From assembly GCA_029266835.1 (NCBI GenBank), contig JAQSWD010000005.1, forward strand, positions 62,001 through 126,000: a stretch of 64,000 nucleotides of DNA, in the 5' to 3' direction. Made by a program: the position numbers and the translations under genes. This stretch comes from Steroidobacteraceae bacterium (GTDB lineage Bacteria > Pseudomonadota > Gammaproteobacteria > Steroidobacterales > Steroidobacteraceae). The notes below the pieces were generated by a model, which made no database searches, was not told where the DNA came from, and worked only from the letters and a program-made list of their open reading frames with translations. Shown in pieces: positions 1 to 11,534 of this stretch (the stretch's first letter is position 1; each line of letters starts with the position of its first letter).

Positions 1-145
1 CGTCAGCGCTGCCGGGTATGTTGAAAGTGACCACTCCGCCGGGCACGGCCGAGACCCGCGGTGCGACGAACCCGGCCGCGTACGCGGCGGGCGCCGCGAG
101 CAACAGCCACGCGAACACGTGAACCAGGGAACTACGCATCTTCAT
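1..145 (-). CDS. secreted protein, N-terminal fragment (possible M23 peptidase)
   Basis: This is the first 48 codons of a minus-strand gene that runs off the left edge of the window. It opens MKMRSSLVHVFAWLLLAAP and shows a clear Sec signal peptide: basic start, leucine/alanine core and an AYA-A cleavage region near residue 23. The mature start reads FVAPRVSAVPGGVVTF. The first ATG (145) lies inside the 3' end of xseA, so the two genes overlap by 14 bases and are probably co-transcribed. In pseudomonads an M23 metallopeptidase gene sits next to xseA, and the N-terminus fits such a protein, but no catalytic residue is in view, so the family is inferred from context only. Confidence 0.5.
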   Translation of the reverse strand, partial: MKMRSSLVHVFAWLLLAAPAAYAAGFVAPRVSAVPGGVVTFNIPGSAD

Positions 146-1544
146 CCGTCACCTGCTTGTAGACCGTCGCACGCAATCTTCCTTTCGACAGGCGCGCTTC
201 GATCTCGGTTCCCGCGGGGGCCTGTGACGCGTCTCGCAGAAGTTTGCCGTTGTCGACGCGGGTGACCACGGCGAATCCGCGGCCGATCGTCGCCAGCGGG
301 CTCACGGCATCCAGCGTGCGCGCGGACAAGGCCAGGCGCTGTTCGAGTTTCCCCAAACTACCGGCGAAGGCCGTGACCATGCGCTGTCGCAGCGTCGCGG
401 CTCGAGCGCACAGCACCTCCAGGCGATGCCGTGGATTCTCTCGCCACATCCGCGTGCCGAGATTCTCGAGCCGTTGGCGCTGGTGAAGCAGGCTGCCGCG
501 CAAGGCGGAGCGTAACCGCATGTCGAGGTCGTCGAGGCGCTGCGCGTGTTGCGCCAGTCGCGCGCCGGGATGCGACACCTGCAGGCGCTGCGACAAGCCG
601 CCCAGCGCCAGCGCCTGGGCGCGCACCGCGCGCCCCATGGAAGCCGCGAATCGCACCTGGAACTGCGCAAGCATTTCCAGCCACGCGGCCTTGTCGGGCA
701 CCGCGGCCAGTGCCGCGGCCGAAGGCGTGGGGGCGCGCACGTCCGCGACGAAATCCGCGATGGTCACGTCCACTTCATGGCCCACGCCGGAGATGGTGGG
801 CACGCGAGACGCGGCAATGGCGCGCGCGACGCGTTCATCGTTGAAACACCAGAGATCCTCCAGTGATCCGCCACCCCGGGCGACGATGAGCACGTCGCAC
901 TCCCGGCGCCGCGAAGCGGCCTCGATGGCACGCACGATCTCTGGCACGGCGGCCGCGCCTTGCACGGCGGTGGGATAGATGAGCACCGCGGCGGCCGGGA
1001 AACGCGCCCGGAGTACTCTCAATATGTCGTGAATGGCCGCGCCGGTGGGCGATGTGACCACGCCGATGCGCCGCGGAACCGCAGGCAGTGGCCGCTTTCG
1101 TTCCGCGGCGAAAAGGCCTTCGGCGGCCAGCCTGGTCTTGAGCTTTTCGAACTCTCGCTTGAGCGCGCCTTCTCCAGCCTCTTCGAGATGTTCGACGATG
1201 AGCTGATATTCGCCGCGCGGCTCGTAAAGGCCGACGCGCGCCCGCGCGAGTACGTGCATGCCCTCCTTGGGCCGGAATCGCAGCAGGGAATTGCGCTGCC
1301 TCCACATCGCGCAGCGCACCTGCGCCTGGGCGTCCTTCAGCGAGAAATACCAATGGCCAGAGGCGGGTGCGGCAAAATTCGACAATTCCCCTTCCAGCCA
1401 GAGGACGGGCAAACCCGATTCCAGAAGGAGCCGCACTTCTTTATTGAGCCGCGAGACGGTGTAGACGTCGCGAGTGGCACCGACGGACTGAGCGGGGAAC
1501 AGCGGTAGATCGTCGGAGGGGCTCACGCGGCCATTGTAAGCCAT
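132..1544 (-). CDS. xseA: exodeoxyribonuclease VII large subunit
   Basis: This is the large subunit of exonuclease VII, which degrades single-stranded DNA from both ends into short oligonucleotides together with XseB. The 470-residue protein has the expected layout. An N-terminal OB-fold (about residues 27-120, with VYTVSRLNKEVRLLLE and GHWYFSLKD) is followed by the catalytic domain with RIGVVTSPTGAAIHDIL, VARGGGSLEDLW and SGVGHEVDVTIADFVAD, then a long helical C-terminal part. Length is normal for the family. The start is uncertain: the ATG at 1544 has no ribosome site, and a TACAAT -10 box (1533-1538, minus) would place transcription start on an in-frame GTG at 1526, giving a leaderless start. 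xseB is not in the window. Confidence 0.95.
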   Translation of the reverse strand: MAYNGRVSPSDDLPLFPAQSVGATRDVYTVSRLNKEVRLLLESGLPVLWLEGELSNFAAPASGHWYFSLKDAQAQVRCAMWRQRNSLLRFRPKEGMHVLARARVGLYEPRGEYQLIVEHLEEAGEGALKREFEKLKTRLAAEGLFAAERKRPLPAVPRRIGVVTSPTGAAIHDILRVLRARFPAAAVLIYPTAVQGAAAVPEIVRAIEAASRRRECDVLIVARGGGSLEDLWCFNDERVARAIAASRVPTISGVGHEVDVTIADFVADVRAPTPSAAALAAVPDKAAWLEMLAQFQVRFAASMGRAVRAQALALGGLSQRLQVSHPGARLAQHAQRLDDLDMRLRSALRGSLLHQRQRLENLGTRMWRENPRHRLEVLCARAATLRQRMVTAFAGSLGKLEQRLALSARTLDAVSPLATIGRGFAVVTRVDNGKLLRDASQAPAGTEIEARLSKGRLRATVYKQVTDEDA

Positions 1545-1591
1545 CGCGTATGGGCCATCGCGTAGCCATCGCTATGGGCCATGGCCATCGG
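1540..1591. repeat. cluster of short imperfect GCCATCG repeats
   Basis: Between xseA and the downstream hydrolase the sequence repeats a short phrase in imperfect form: GCCATCGCGTATGG, GCCATCGCGTA, GCCATCGCTATGG and GGCCATCGGG. It overlaps the annotated xseA start codon and probable promoter. It looks like local slippage; no protein or RNA function is visible. Confidence 0.45.
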
Positions 1592-1625
1592 GCCCCGGCA
1601 TACTTGCGGCCAGAGGGAGGACTGC

Positions 1626-3056
1626 ATGATCAGAAAGGGGTTCGCGGTAGCGCTTCTATTGGCGTGTTCGATGGCTCTGGCTGCCGGGACGCCACTATCC
1701 GACGAGGCACTCACGCCAGCGGCGATGCTCGGGCTCGCGCAAAAACCGCGCGCGGAGTTCGTCGCCGAATGGGAGCGGCGGTGGCAGCGTTCGAGAGAAG
1801 CCCTTCCGGATGACGCGGCCAGGCCCGACGCCCTCACGAAGCTGCAGTTCCAGTATGCGCAGGGCCGCGTGATGTATCCCTTCTTCCATTGGCGCGAGTC
1901 GGACGACGCGCAGATCGAGGCCGATCCCGACCTCGCGCAAGTCCTCGACGCGTTGCCGCGCATCGATTCGCGCCTCTGGGAATTCCGCGAAGTCCGGGAC
2001 TTCGTCGACGCGCGATTGCAGGCCTCGGCTCGCAGGCATCTCGCCGCCGACGAGGATCTTGCGCGGGGCGATGCCCGCTGGTTGCGCGCCAAATTGCGCG
2101 CGCTGGACGAGGCGTTGCCGGACGCAACGCTCTGGATGCGAAAGGCCACCGACCTCATCGCACAGCACGTAGAGGACGACGGAGCCGCGGGCATCGAGCA
2201 GGCCATCGGCGGCTGGCGAGCGAAATCGCCGCCGCCCGAATTCGCGCAGCGCATCGCGCAGGCGATCGCCGCGGATCGCGCTCACGCGGCGGGTGTCCGC
2301 ACCTTCGAATATCGCACCGTGAGCGGCGTTCCGCTGCGACTCCATGTCCTGCAACCTGCGCGTCCGCGCGCCCGGCCCGCACCGGCCATGTTATGGCTGC
2401 ACGGCGGCTCGGCTACCGAGGGCACGTGGTGGCACTCGCCTGTGACGACGCGCGCGCTGCTCGATGCGGGCGTCACGGTGGTCGCCGTGGAACTCACGAC
2501 GGGCAACCGCTTCGATCGCGACGCCGACCAGGTGACGGACGCGGCCGCCGCGTACACCTTCGTTCGCGCGAACGCGCGAAAGATGGGCGTGGACGCGCGC
2601 CGCATCGGCGTCGCCGGGTTTTCCTCGGGCGCGTCGGTGGCGCTGTTGTTAGCCACGCGCGGCGCAGCGCCCGCGTCCGCCGACAACGCGACCGCAGAGC
2701 GTTCCGCACGCCCCGCCGCGGTGGTCGTGAGCGGCGCGTGCGCCGATCCGCTGAGCGAGGCGTCGGATGGCTACTTCCGGAAGTCCGTGGGCGCCTCCCG
2801 AGACCCCGCCGACCTGTCGCCCATCGCGCGCGTGCGGCCGGGCGGGCCGCCCATCCTCGCGGTACACGGCACGGCGGATGAGTTCTGCCCCCATGCCGAC
2901 ATGGCGAGATTCGCCGGGAAATATCGCGAGTCGGGCAGCCCGATCACGCTGGTCAGCGTCGAGGGCGCGCCGCATTTCTTCGGCTTTTTCCACGAGGAGG
3001 GCAAGCGCCGGCAGGCCGCGGCCATTGTCGAAGCGCTCGATCGCTGGGAATGGTGA
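1626..3056 (+). CDS. secreted alpha/beta hydrolase
   Basis: This 476-residue exported serine hydrolase begins [21 protein letters not shown], a typical Sec signal peptide. The start at 1626 was chosen over the longer ORF because GGGAGG lies just upstream and the signal peptide begins there. The C-terminal half is an alpha/beta hydrolase fold: an oxyanion strand LWLHGGSA, a nucleophile elbow GFSSG near residue 334, an acid loop HGTADEFC near 414 and a histidine in APHFFGF near 449. This resembles dienelactone-hydrolase and BD-FAE-like acyl esterases. The N-terminal 200 residues are helical and not recognised. The substrate is unknown. It points the same way as guaB but ends 76 bases before it, and guaB has its own promoter. 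Confidence 0.8.
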   Translation: MIRKGFAVALLLACSMALAAGTPLSDEALTPAAMLGLAQKPRAEFVAEWERRWQRSREALPDDAARPDALTKLQFQYAQGRVMYPFFHWRESDDAQIEADPDLAQVLDALPRIDSRLWEFREVRDFVDARLQASARRHLAADEDLARGDARWLRAKLRALDEALPDATLWMRKATDLIAQHVEDDGAAGIEQAIGGWRAKSPPPEFAQRIAQAIAADRAHAAGVRTFEYRTVSGVPLRLHVLQPARPRARPAPAMLWLHGGSATEGTWWHSPVTTRALLDAGVTVVAVELTTGNRFDRDADQVTDAAAAYTFVRANARKMGVDARRIGVAGFSSGASVALLLATRGAAPASADNATAERSARPAAVVVSGACADPLSEASDGYFRKSVGASRDPADLSPIARVRPGGPPILAVHGTADEFCPHADMARFAGKYRESGSPITLVSVEGAPHFFGFFHEEGKRRQAAAIVEALDRWEW

Positions 3057-3072
3057 AACCGGCGAGAGGCGG

Positions 3073-3101
3073 TTTACCCGGGCGGGCGTGATGCGTACAA
3101 T
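3073..3101 (+). promoter_or_regulatory. guaB promoter
   Basis: A -35 element TTTACC (3073-3078) and a -10 element TACAAT (3096-3101) are separated by exactly 17 bases, 31 bases ahead of the guaB ATG. A GC-rich stretch (CCCGC) follows the -10 box. Confidence 0.65.
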
Positions 3102-3132
3102 CCCGCATCGTCGGCTACCCCCTGACACTCCC

Positions 3133-4596
3133 ATGCGAATTCTTGAAGAAGCGTTGACCTTCGACGACGTTCTCTTAGTCCCGGCTTATTCGGAAATCCT
3201 GCCGCGCGAAGTAGACCTCGGAACGCGTCTCACCAAGGGCATCAAGCTCAATCTGCCGCTGGTGTCCGCCGCCATGGACACCGTCACCGAAGCCCGCCTC
3301 GCCATCACCATGGCCCAGGAAGGCGGCATCGGCATCATCCACAAGTCCATGACCGTCGACGGCCAGGCCGCCGAAGTCGCCCGCGTCAAGAAGTTCGAGA
3401 GTGGCGTGATCCGCGATCCGATCACGGTGCCTCCCGAGATGACCATCCGCCAGGTCATCGAACTAACTAGATCGAAGGGCATCTCGGGCGTACCGGTGGT
3501 GCAGGGTTCGAGGGTGATGGGCATCGTCACGCACCGCGATCTGCGCTTCGAAGAGAAGCTCGACGCGCCCGTGTCCTCGGTGATGACACCCGCGGAACGC
3601 CTGGTCACTGTGCGCGAGAACGCGCCGAAGGAAGAGGTGCTCCTGCTGCTGCACAAGCACCGCATCGAGAAGGTGCTGGTGGTGAACGGCGACCAGGAAC
3701 TGCGCGGCATGATCACCGTGAAGGATTTCCAGAAGGCCAAGGAATTCCCCCGCGCCTGCAAGGATCCCTCCGGCCGCCTGCGCGTGGGCGCGGCTGTGGG
3801 CACCGCGGCGGACACGATGGAGCGCGTCGCGGCGCTGCGTGAAGCCGGCGTGGACGTCGTCGTCGTGGACACCGCCCACGGCCACTCCAAGGGCGTGCTA
3901 GACACCATCCGCAAGATCAAGGCCAGGTACGGTGACCTGCAGATCATCGGCGGCAACGTCGCCACGGCGGACGCCGCGCGCGATCTCGTGAAGGCCGGCG
4001 TGGATGGTATCAAGGTGGGTATCGGCCCCGGCTCCATCTGCACCACGCGAATCGTGGCTGGTGTCGGAGTGCCGCAGATTTCCGCGGTCTCGAACGTGGC
4101 AGGCGCCGTGGAGAACCAGGTGCCCGTCATCGCGGACGGTGGCATCCGCTTCAGCGGTGATATCGCCAAGGCCATCGTCGCCGGCGCGGATGCCATCATG
4201 ATCGGCGGCCTGTTCGCCGGCACGGAAGAGTCCCCGGGAGAGGTCGAGCTCTACCAGGGCGGTTCATACAAGTCATATCGCGGCATGGGCTCGCTGGGCG
4301 CCATGAGCGAGCGTCACGGCTCGGCGGACCGTTATTTCCAGGACACGGCTTCGGAACTCGAGAAGCTGGTGCCGGAAGGCGTCGAAGGGCGCGTGCCTTA
4401 CAAGGGCAGCCTCGTGTCCATCCTGCATCAGCTGGCCGGAGGCCTGCGCGCGGCCATGGGTTACACGGGCAGCAAGAGCATTTCGGAAATGCGCTCGCGG
4501 CCCAAGTTCGTGCGCGTCACGGGCGCGGGCATGCGCGAGAGCCATGTGCACGACGTGCAGATCACCAAGGAAGCACCGAACTACCGCGTTTCCTGA
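3133..4596 (+). CDS. guaB: inosine-5'-monophosphate dehydrogenase
   Basis: IMP dehydrogenase oxidises IMP to XMP with NAD, the committing step of GMP synthesis in the cytoplasm. The 487-residue product matches the usual length. It starts [20 protein letters not shown], has the tandem CBS regulatory module inserted at about residues 95-205 ([32 protein letters not shown]), the catalytic loop [10 protein letters not shown] with the reactive cysteine at residue 303, and a [12 protein letters not shown] loop near the C-terminus. The ORF track extends upstream to 2767, but the family start and promoter fix the ATG at 3133. guaA follows after 57 bases, so the two genes form the standard GMP operon. 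Confidence 0.98.
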   Translation: MRILEEALTFDDVLLVPAYSEILPREVDLGTRLTKGIKLNLPLVSAAMDTVTEARLAITMAQEGGIGIIHKSMTVDGQAAEVARVKKFESGVIRDPITVPPEMTIRQVIELTRSKGISGVPVVQGSRVMGIVTHRDLRFEEKLDAPVSSVMTPAERLVTVRENAPKEEVLLLLHKHRIEKVLVVNGDQELRGMITVKDFQKAKEFPRACKDPSGRLRVGAAVGTAADTMERVAALREAGVDVVVVDTAHGHSKGVLDTIRKIKARYGDLQIIGGNVATADAARDLVKAGVDGIKVGIGPGSICTTRIVAGVGVPQISAVSNVAGAVENQVPVIADGGIRFSGDIAKAIVAGADAIMIGGLFAGTEESPGEVELYQGGSYKSYRGMGSLGAMSERHGSADRYFQDTASELEKLVPEGVEGRVPYKGSLVSILHQLAGGLRAAMGYTGSKSISEMRSRPKFVRVTGAGMRESHVHDVQITKEAPNYRVS

Positions 4597-4653
4597 GGTC
4601 GCCGAAAACGCGTGGGGTGGCGCACGGCGCCAAAAAATTTTGAGGCAAATTCA

Positions 4654-6261
4654 ATGAGCAGCGCTGTGGCCCCCGCGACGAATCCGCAAACCGACATCCA
4701 CTCCTCGCGCGTCCTGATCCTCGATTTCGGCGCGCAGTACACGCAGTTGATCGCGCGCCGCGTGCGCGAGCTCGGCGTCTACTGCGAGATCCTGCCCTGG
4801 GACATCACCAGCGACGATGTTCGCAAGTGGAAGCCCAAGGGCATCATCCTCTCGGGCGGACCCGAGTCGGTCACCGACAAGGAGCCGCCGCGCGCGCCGC
4901 AGGCCGTGTACGAACTCGGTGTGCCCGTGCTGGGCATCTGTTACGGCATGCAGACCATGGCGCAGCAGCTGGGTGGCCGCGTGGTCACGTCCAACAAGCG
5001 CGAGTTCGGCTACGCCGAAGTCACCAGCGTCTCGGCCAACAAGCTGTTCGATGGCGTGTTCGACCGCCAGGATGGGCAGGGCCGCGGCGTGCTCGACGTG
5101 TGGATGAGCCACGGCGACAAGGTGGATTCCCTGCCGCCCGGTTTCACCGCCATCGCCAGCTCCGGCAATGCGCCGCTGGCCGCCATGGCCGATGAATCGC
5201 GCAAGTTCTACGCCGTGCAGTTCCATCCCGAAGTCACGCACACGCTGCAGGGCAAGGTGCTGCTCGAGCGCTTCGTGCGCGAGATCTGCGCCTGCGAACC
5301 GCTGTGGAGCGTGGGCAACATCATCGAAGACGCGATCGCGCGCGTGCGCGCGCAGGTGGGCAAGGGCAGGGTGCTGCTGGGCCTTTCCGGCGGCGTGGAT
5401 TCCTCGGTGGTCGCTGCGCTGCTGCACAAGGCCATCGGCGATCAGCTGGTCTGCGTGTTCGTGGACCATGGCCTGCTGCGCCTGAACGAAGGCGACGCCG
5501 TCATGGAGATCTTCGCCCGCAATCTCGGCGTCAAGGTCATCCGCGTGGATGCCGAGAAACGCTTCCTCGACGCGCTGCGCGGCGAGAACGACCCCGAGCG
5601 CAAGCGCAAGATCATCGGCGCCGAGTTCGTGAAGGTGTTCGACGAGGAGTCGCACAAGCTCGAGGGCGTGGACTGGCTGGCGCAGGGCACTATCTACCCG
5701 GATGTCATCGAGTCCGCGGGCAGCAAGACCGGCAAGGCACACGTGATCAAGAGCCACCACAACGTGGGTGGCCTGCCGCCGAACATGCGCATGAAACTCG
5801 TAGAGCCGCTGCGCGAGTTGTTCAAGGACGAAGTGCGCAAGCTCGGTGTCGAGCTCGGCTTGCCGCGCGAGATGGTGTATCGCCATCCGTTCCCGGGCCC
5901 TGGCCTGGGTGTGCGCATCCTGGGCGAGGTGCGCAAGGACTATGCGGACCTTCTGCGCCAGGCGGATCACATCTTCATCGAAGAACTGCGCCGCCACGAT
6001 CTCTACGACAAGACGTCACAGGCGTTTGCGGTGTTCCTGCCCGTGCGGAGCGTGGGTGTGATGGGTGATGGCCGACGCTATGACTACGTGGTGAGCCTGC
6101 GTGCCGTGGAGACCATCGACTTCATGACCGCGCACTGGGCGCGGCTGCCGTACGACTTCCTCGATGTGTGCTCGCGGCGCATCGTCAACGAGGTGAAGGG
6201 CATCTCGCGCGTGGTGTACGACATCTCGGGGAAGCCGCCGGCCACGATCGAGTGGGAGTAG
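4654..6261 (+). CDS. guaA: GMP synthase (glutamine-hydrolysing)
   Basis: GMP synthetase aminates XMP to GMP using glutamine and ATP. The 535-residue protein begins [12 protein letters not shown] and soon enters the class I glutamine amidotransferase domain ([20 protein letters not shown]), with the nucleophile Cys96 in GICYGMQ and the His/Glu pair in QFHPEV. The ATP pyrophosphatase domain follows with the P-loop-like [10 protein letters not shown], then the dimerisation domain ending in [10 protein letters not shown]. It is about ten residues longer than the E. coli protein because of the N-terminal extension. The start at 4654 has a weak GAGG upstream. A short GGCGC/GCGCC stem with an A-run sits between guaB and guaA but is too weak to call a terminator. 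Confidence 0.98.
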   Translation: MSSAVAPATNPQTDIHSSRVLILDFGAQYTQLIARRVRELGVYCEILPWDITSDDVRKWKPKGIILSGGPESVTDKEPPRAPQAVYELGVPVLGICYGMQTMAQQLGGRVVTSNKREFGYAEVTSVSANKLFDGVFDRQDGQGRGVLDVWMSHGDKVDSLPPGFTAIASSGNAPLAAMADESRKFYAVQFHPEVTHTLQGKVLLERFVREICACEPLWSVGNIIEDAIARVRAQVGKGRVLLGLSGGVDSSVVAALLHKAIGDQLVCVFVDHGLLRLNEGDAVMEIFARNLGVKVIRVDAEKRFLDALRGENDPERKRKIIGAEFVKVFDEESHKLEGVDWLAQGTIYPDVIESAGSKTGKAHVIKSHHNVGGLPPNMRMKLVEPLRELFKDEVRKLGVELGLPREMVYRHPFPGPGLGVRILGEVRKDYADLLRQADHIFIEELRRHDLYDKTSQAFAVFLPVRSVGVMGDGRRYDYVVSLRAVETIDFMTAHWARLPYDFLDVCSRRIVNEVKGISRVVYDISGKPPATIEWE

Positions 6262-6265
6262 TTGA

Positions 6266-7645
6266 GTGAGTGTGCGGGCCGCGCTATCCACCCTGAGCTT
6301 GCTCGTCGCGCTTACGGGATGCGGGGGAGGCGACGGACGAGAAGGCTCGTCGAACGGACCACCGCCCACCACCGTTCCGCCGCCACCGCCTCCACCGCCA
6401 CCGCCACCACCCGCGCCAGCGCCACTCGCGGACGTCGTTTTCCTCTATCGCTTTCGGAACGACGCACTCGCAGGTGGCGGCGGCGGCACGCAACCCAATG
6501 GCCCGCTTCTGCAGGCCAGTGACGGCAACTTTTACGGCACTACCCTCTCGGGTGGAAAGTTAGCGTGTCCGCCGGGCGAGTCGCGCTACTGCGGGGTGAT
6601 CTTCAAGATGACGCCGGCAGGCGAGAAGTCCGTCTTGTATTCATTCGGTTCCATGCCGAATGATGGGTTTGCCGCGAGCGGCCGCTTGATACAAGGCAAG
6701 GACGGCGCCTTGTATGGCGTCACCGCGCTGGGTGGCGAATATGGTGGTGGCGGGACGATTTTCCGCATAACGCTCAACGGCGATTACACCGTGTTGCATT
6801 CCTTCGGCGCACCGGACGAAGGCTACGTCCCTTTTGGCGGGCTCACCGAGGCCAGCGATGGCAACTTCTACGGCGTTACCACGAATGGCGGCACGAACCA
6901 TTGCTTCCAGATTCCGGTGGCTGGTGGAAACTGCGGCACGATCTTCCGCATGACGCCGGACGGCGTCGTGACGCAGCTGTATTCCTTCGGTGGCTCGATC
7001 ACCGATGGGGTGGAACCGATGCACCCGCCCATCGAAGCCAGCGACGGAAATTTCTATGGAACGACCATCACCGGTGGCGCCAATAACTGCGGTATGTCCG
7101 GAGGCATCAACAACTGCGGCACGGTCTACCGGATGACACCGGCAGGTGAGGTCACGTTTCTGCATTCATTCGGTTCGTCCACGCAGGACGGGATAGCGCC
7201 GATGGGAGCGCTGATACAGGCCGGCGACGGCGCCTTGTATGGGACCACTCCATCGGGCGGTGGCGGCGAGTGCCTGTCCACAAATGGCTGCGGGACCATT
7301 TTCCGAATCACCCTGGCGGGCGAAATCACGACAGTGCATGCATTCGCGCTCACCTCCGTACAGCAGGGATATGGCCCATCGCCAAACTTGACGATGGGCG
7401 CTGATGGCAACATCTATGGTTCAACGGTATCAGGAGGCGACGGCCCACGAGGTTCGCAAGGCACGGTGTTTCGGATCGGGCTCGATGGAAGCAAGACCAC
7501 GCTATATTCGTTTGGTGAGGCCAATGTGGAACCCGGCCATCCTGAGGGTGGTGTGATCCAGGGAAGCGACGGCGCTTTCTATGGCACGACTCTCTATGAC
7601 GGCCTTTTCCCCAGCGGCACGATCTTCAAGCTGACGCTGCGATAA
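6266..7645 (+). CDS. GloVer-type tandem-repeat lipoprotein
   Basis: This predicted lipoprotein of 459 residues starts at a GTG only four bases after the guaA stop. The signal peptide ends in the lipobox LTGC, with the lipidated cysteine at residue 19, followed by a Gly/Ser stretch and a run of about a dozen prolines (roughly residues 32-49) that would act as a rigid stalk. The rest is a string of repeats of about 55 residues built on ASDGNFYGTT...GGTIFRMTPAGEVTVLYSFG, typical of the choice-of-anchor GloVer repeats (TIGR03803). Such repeats probably form a beta-propeller on the cell surface; no enzymatic role is established. Its closeness to guaA looks like insertion behind the gua operon rather than shared function. 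Confidence 0.8.
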   Translation: MSVRAALSTLSLLVALTGCGGGDGREGSSNGPPPTTVPPPPPPPPPPPPAPAPLADVVFLYRFRNDALAGGGGGTQPNGPLLQASDGNFYGTTLSGGKLACPPGESRYCGVIFKMTPAGEKSVLYSFGSMPNDGFAASGRLIQGKDGALYGVTALGGEYGGGGTIFRITLNGDYTVLHSFGAPDEGYVPFGGLTEASDGNFYGVTTNGGTNHCFQIPVAGGNCGTIFRMTPDGVVTQLYSFGGSITDGVEPMHPPIEASDGNFYGTTITGGANNCGMSGGINNCGTVYRMTPAGEVTFLHSFGSSTQDGIAPMGALIQAGDGALYGTTPSGGGGECLSTNGCGTIFRITLAGEITTVHAFALTSVQQGYGPSPNLTMGADGNIYGSTVSGGDGPRGSQGTVFRIGLDGSKTTLYSFGEANVEPGHPEGGVIQGSDGAFYGTTLYDGLFPSGTIFKLTLR

Positions 7646-7736
7646 GATCCAGGTCGCTCCCTCAGCCGCGACCCAGCGCCGCGACCGCCTCACGCTTCGA
7701 TGCCGCGTTCGTAGCCCGTGGTCTGCTTCAAGCGTG

Positions 7737-8338
7737 CTAACGACTTCTTTCCCGCTGCGCACTCGCGACCGCGTGCGCCAGGTAGCTGGTTGCCTCGTCC
7801 AGATCCCCATGGAGCTCGCACCGGGCGCCCTTGGCATCGCAGCGACGCTGCACATCGACCAGATGAGCCAGGCGGCGATTGGCTTTCTCCACGTTCCCGT
7901 CCATGAGCTCCAGCAGGGCCACCCGGTAGTGATCTGCGAGAGCCCGATCATGTAGATCTGCCATTCCTTGTTGTGGCAGGTGCGCTCGCGGATCTGGTCG
8001 GGGTTCTGCGGCAGATGGTGAATGCCGGGATCGGCCGCCGCACCACGCATCGAAGATCTGTCGGCTTCGACCAGGCCTTCCCTGAACGCGGCTTCCTGCT
8101 GCAAGGCGACGCGGCGGATACAGGCCTTGTTCTTCCGGAACTCGACTTCTGCGGTGGCGAAATCGCCGCTCAGGAATGCATCCAGCGCCCGATCGCGACG
8201 CCAGGCCTCGACGACGATCTGCTGTTGTTCTTCGTCCGGCGTGGAAGCCGATGCTCCGGCTGACGCCGCGCCGGGTTCGGAATATCCGAAAGCCACGCCG
8301 CCATTCATCAGGGCCACGATCAAGATGAGCTTCTTCAT
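7737..8338 (-). pseudogene. frameshifted small exported protein
   Basis: A minus-strand gene begins at 8338 behind a good AAGGAG site with MKKLILIVALMNGGVAFGYS, a signal peptide, and continues as a helical, cysteine-containing domain (DAFLSGDFATAEVEFRKNKACIRR). Near 7945 the protein-like reading moves to the -1 frame, where LADHYRVALLELMDGNVEKANRRLAHL continues to a TAG at 7737. Adding one G to the GGG at the break gives a smooth sentence, IYMIGALADHYRVALLELMDGN, of about 200 residues. The parts resemble a TPR-like periplasmic protein and loosely resemble the gene at 27127-27798. The break is either a real one-base deletion or a sequencing error; function is unknown. Confidence 0.65.
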
Positions 8339-8381
8339 ATGAGCACTCCTTTTCGCCAGCAGACCCAATGGGTACGGTTAG

Positions 8382-10557
<2,176 letters not shown>

Positions 10558-10602
10558 GTCGAGGAACAGTCGCGCACCATCGGTAGCGGATCAGCGCGCC
10601 AT

Positions 10603-10953
10603 TCAGTCGGAGCTCTCGACGAAGACTCGCAGCCTCTGGAGCGTGCCGTCCCATTGCAGGGAGATTTGATCGAGATATCGCTGCACCTGCGCCAGGCGGC
10701 GGGTCTGCAATCGCCAGATGCATTCCCGTCCGTCGCGGTCGCTGCGCACCAGACCCGCATCCTCGAGCGCGCGCAGATGTTTGGTGACGGCCTGTCGCGA
10801 CACGTCTGCGCTGCCCGTCAATCGGGCGATCGAGGCCGGCCCCTCGCGACACAGATGCGCCACGATGCGCAGCCGGGTTTCATCCCCGAGCGCCGCAAAC
10901 ACGGGTGCGGCGTCGGCGAACGCCCCACGTGCGTGCCCCGGCGAGCTAACCAT
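10603..10953 (-). CDS. ArsR-family transcriptional regulator
   Basis: This 116-residue winged-helix repressor has the ArsR signature: VFAALGDETRLRIVAHL, then the recognition region SRQAVTKHLRALEDAGLV and the wing VRSDRDGRECIWRL. The start at 10953 overlaps the end of the SRPBCC gene by eight bases (ATGGTTAG), which implies translational coupling. No metal-binding cysteine pair of the ArsR/SmtB type is seen, so it belongs to the ArsR group paired with SRPBCC (AHSA1-like) proteins rather than to the metal sensors. The two palindromes ahead of the operon are its likely operators. It has no recognisable link to icd, which converges on it. Confidence 0.88.
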   Translation of the reverse strand: MVSSPGHARGAFADAAPVFAALGDETRLRIVAHLCREGPASIARLTGSADVSRQAVTKHLRALEDAGLVRSDRDGRECIWRLQTRRLAQVQRYLDQISLQWDGTLQRLRVFVESSD

Positions 10954-11440
10954 TCGCCGGCAGAACCAGGAATTTCGCGATGAGGCGGGTCTGCATTTCC
11001 CACCCGCCTTCGTTGTCCGCGAAGGCTTTGGCGCGACGCTCGAGCGGTACGCGATCGAAGCCACTCTCGGTGATCATCAGCAGCGTGCCTTCGGGAGCGT
11101 CTGCCAGTGTGAAAGTGACGGTGGTCATCTGCTCTTCGGGGGTGCCTGGCTGGACCGCGTCGCCGCCCGGATGCCATCGAAACGAAAAATGAGTCATGGG
11201 TTCGATGCGCTCGACATGGAAGTCGCAGGCCACGCCGGCCCACGGTTCCTGCATCCTGGCGACTTCCGGGTCGACTTGGGTCGGCGTGATGTGTCCTGCG
11301 ACGCGCTGGCCCGCGACGAAAGGCCCTTGCAATGTCACGCCGAACCACCGGCCGAATTGCGAGGAGTCGGAGATCGCCTGCCACACTCGTTCGCGAGTGG
11401 CGCGCAACACAATTTTCTTCTCGATTCGGTCGGTCTGCAT
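10946..11440 (-). CDS. SRPBCC (AHSA1-like) domain protein
   Basis: This START/Bet v 1-like protein of 164 residues carries the family landmarks: IEKKIVLRATRERVWQAISD at the N-terminus, a middle GVACDFHVERIEPMTHFSFRWHPGG, and the closing helix ...LERRAKAFADNEGGWEMQTRLIAKFL. Such proteins have a deep hydrophobic pocket; ligands are mostly unknown. The ATG at 11440 has GGAAG six bases upstream and is preferred to the ATG at 11458, which sits inside the promoter-proximal palindrome. It is the first gene of a two-gene operon with the ArsR regulator, a very common arrangement in which the repressor controls its own operon. Confidence 0.85.
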   Translation of the reverse strand: MQTDRIEKKIVLRATRERVWQAISDSSQFGRWFGVTLQGPFVAGQRVAGHITPTQVDPEVARMQEPWAGVACDFHVERIEPMTHFSFRWHPGGDAVQPGTPEEQMTTVTFTLADAPEGTLLMITESGFDRVPLERRAKAFADNEGGWEMQTRLIAKFLVLPANG

Positions 11441-11452
11441 GATGGCTTCCAT

Positions 11453-11515
11453 GTGCAACCTGAAGGTTGCACGTTATAGACCGCGCGGGAGTAAAGTGCA
11501 ACCATAAGGTTGCGC
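11453..11515 (-). promoter_or_regulatory. SRPBCC-ArsR promoter with two palindromic operators
   Basis: Two palindromes of identical design flank the promoter: GTGCAACC-TGAA-GGTTGCAC (11453-11472) and GTGCAACC-ATAA-GGTTGCGC (11496-11515), with centres 43 bases apart, about four helical turns. Read on the minus strand, TTGCAC and TATAAC are separated by exactly 17 bases. The upstream palindrome therefore covers the -35 element and the downstream one covers the transcription start. This is the expected layout for autorepression by the ArsR protein. Confidence 0.75.
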
Positions 11516-11534
11516 GTCGCCGGCGCCCCGGCTG

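Noticed and set aside
4597-4653. Possible riboswitch or attenuator between guaB and guaA
   Set aside because: Only a five-base GGCGC/GCGCC stem and an A-run are present; no purine aptamer features are seen and the pair is normally co-transcribed.
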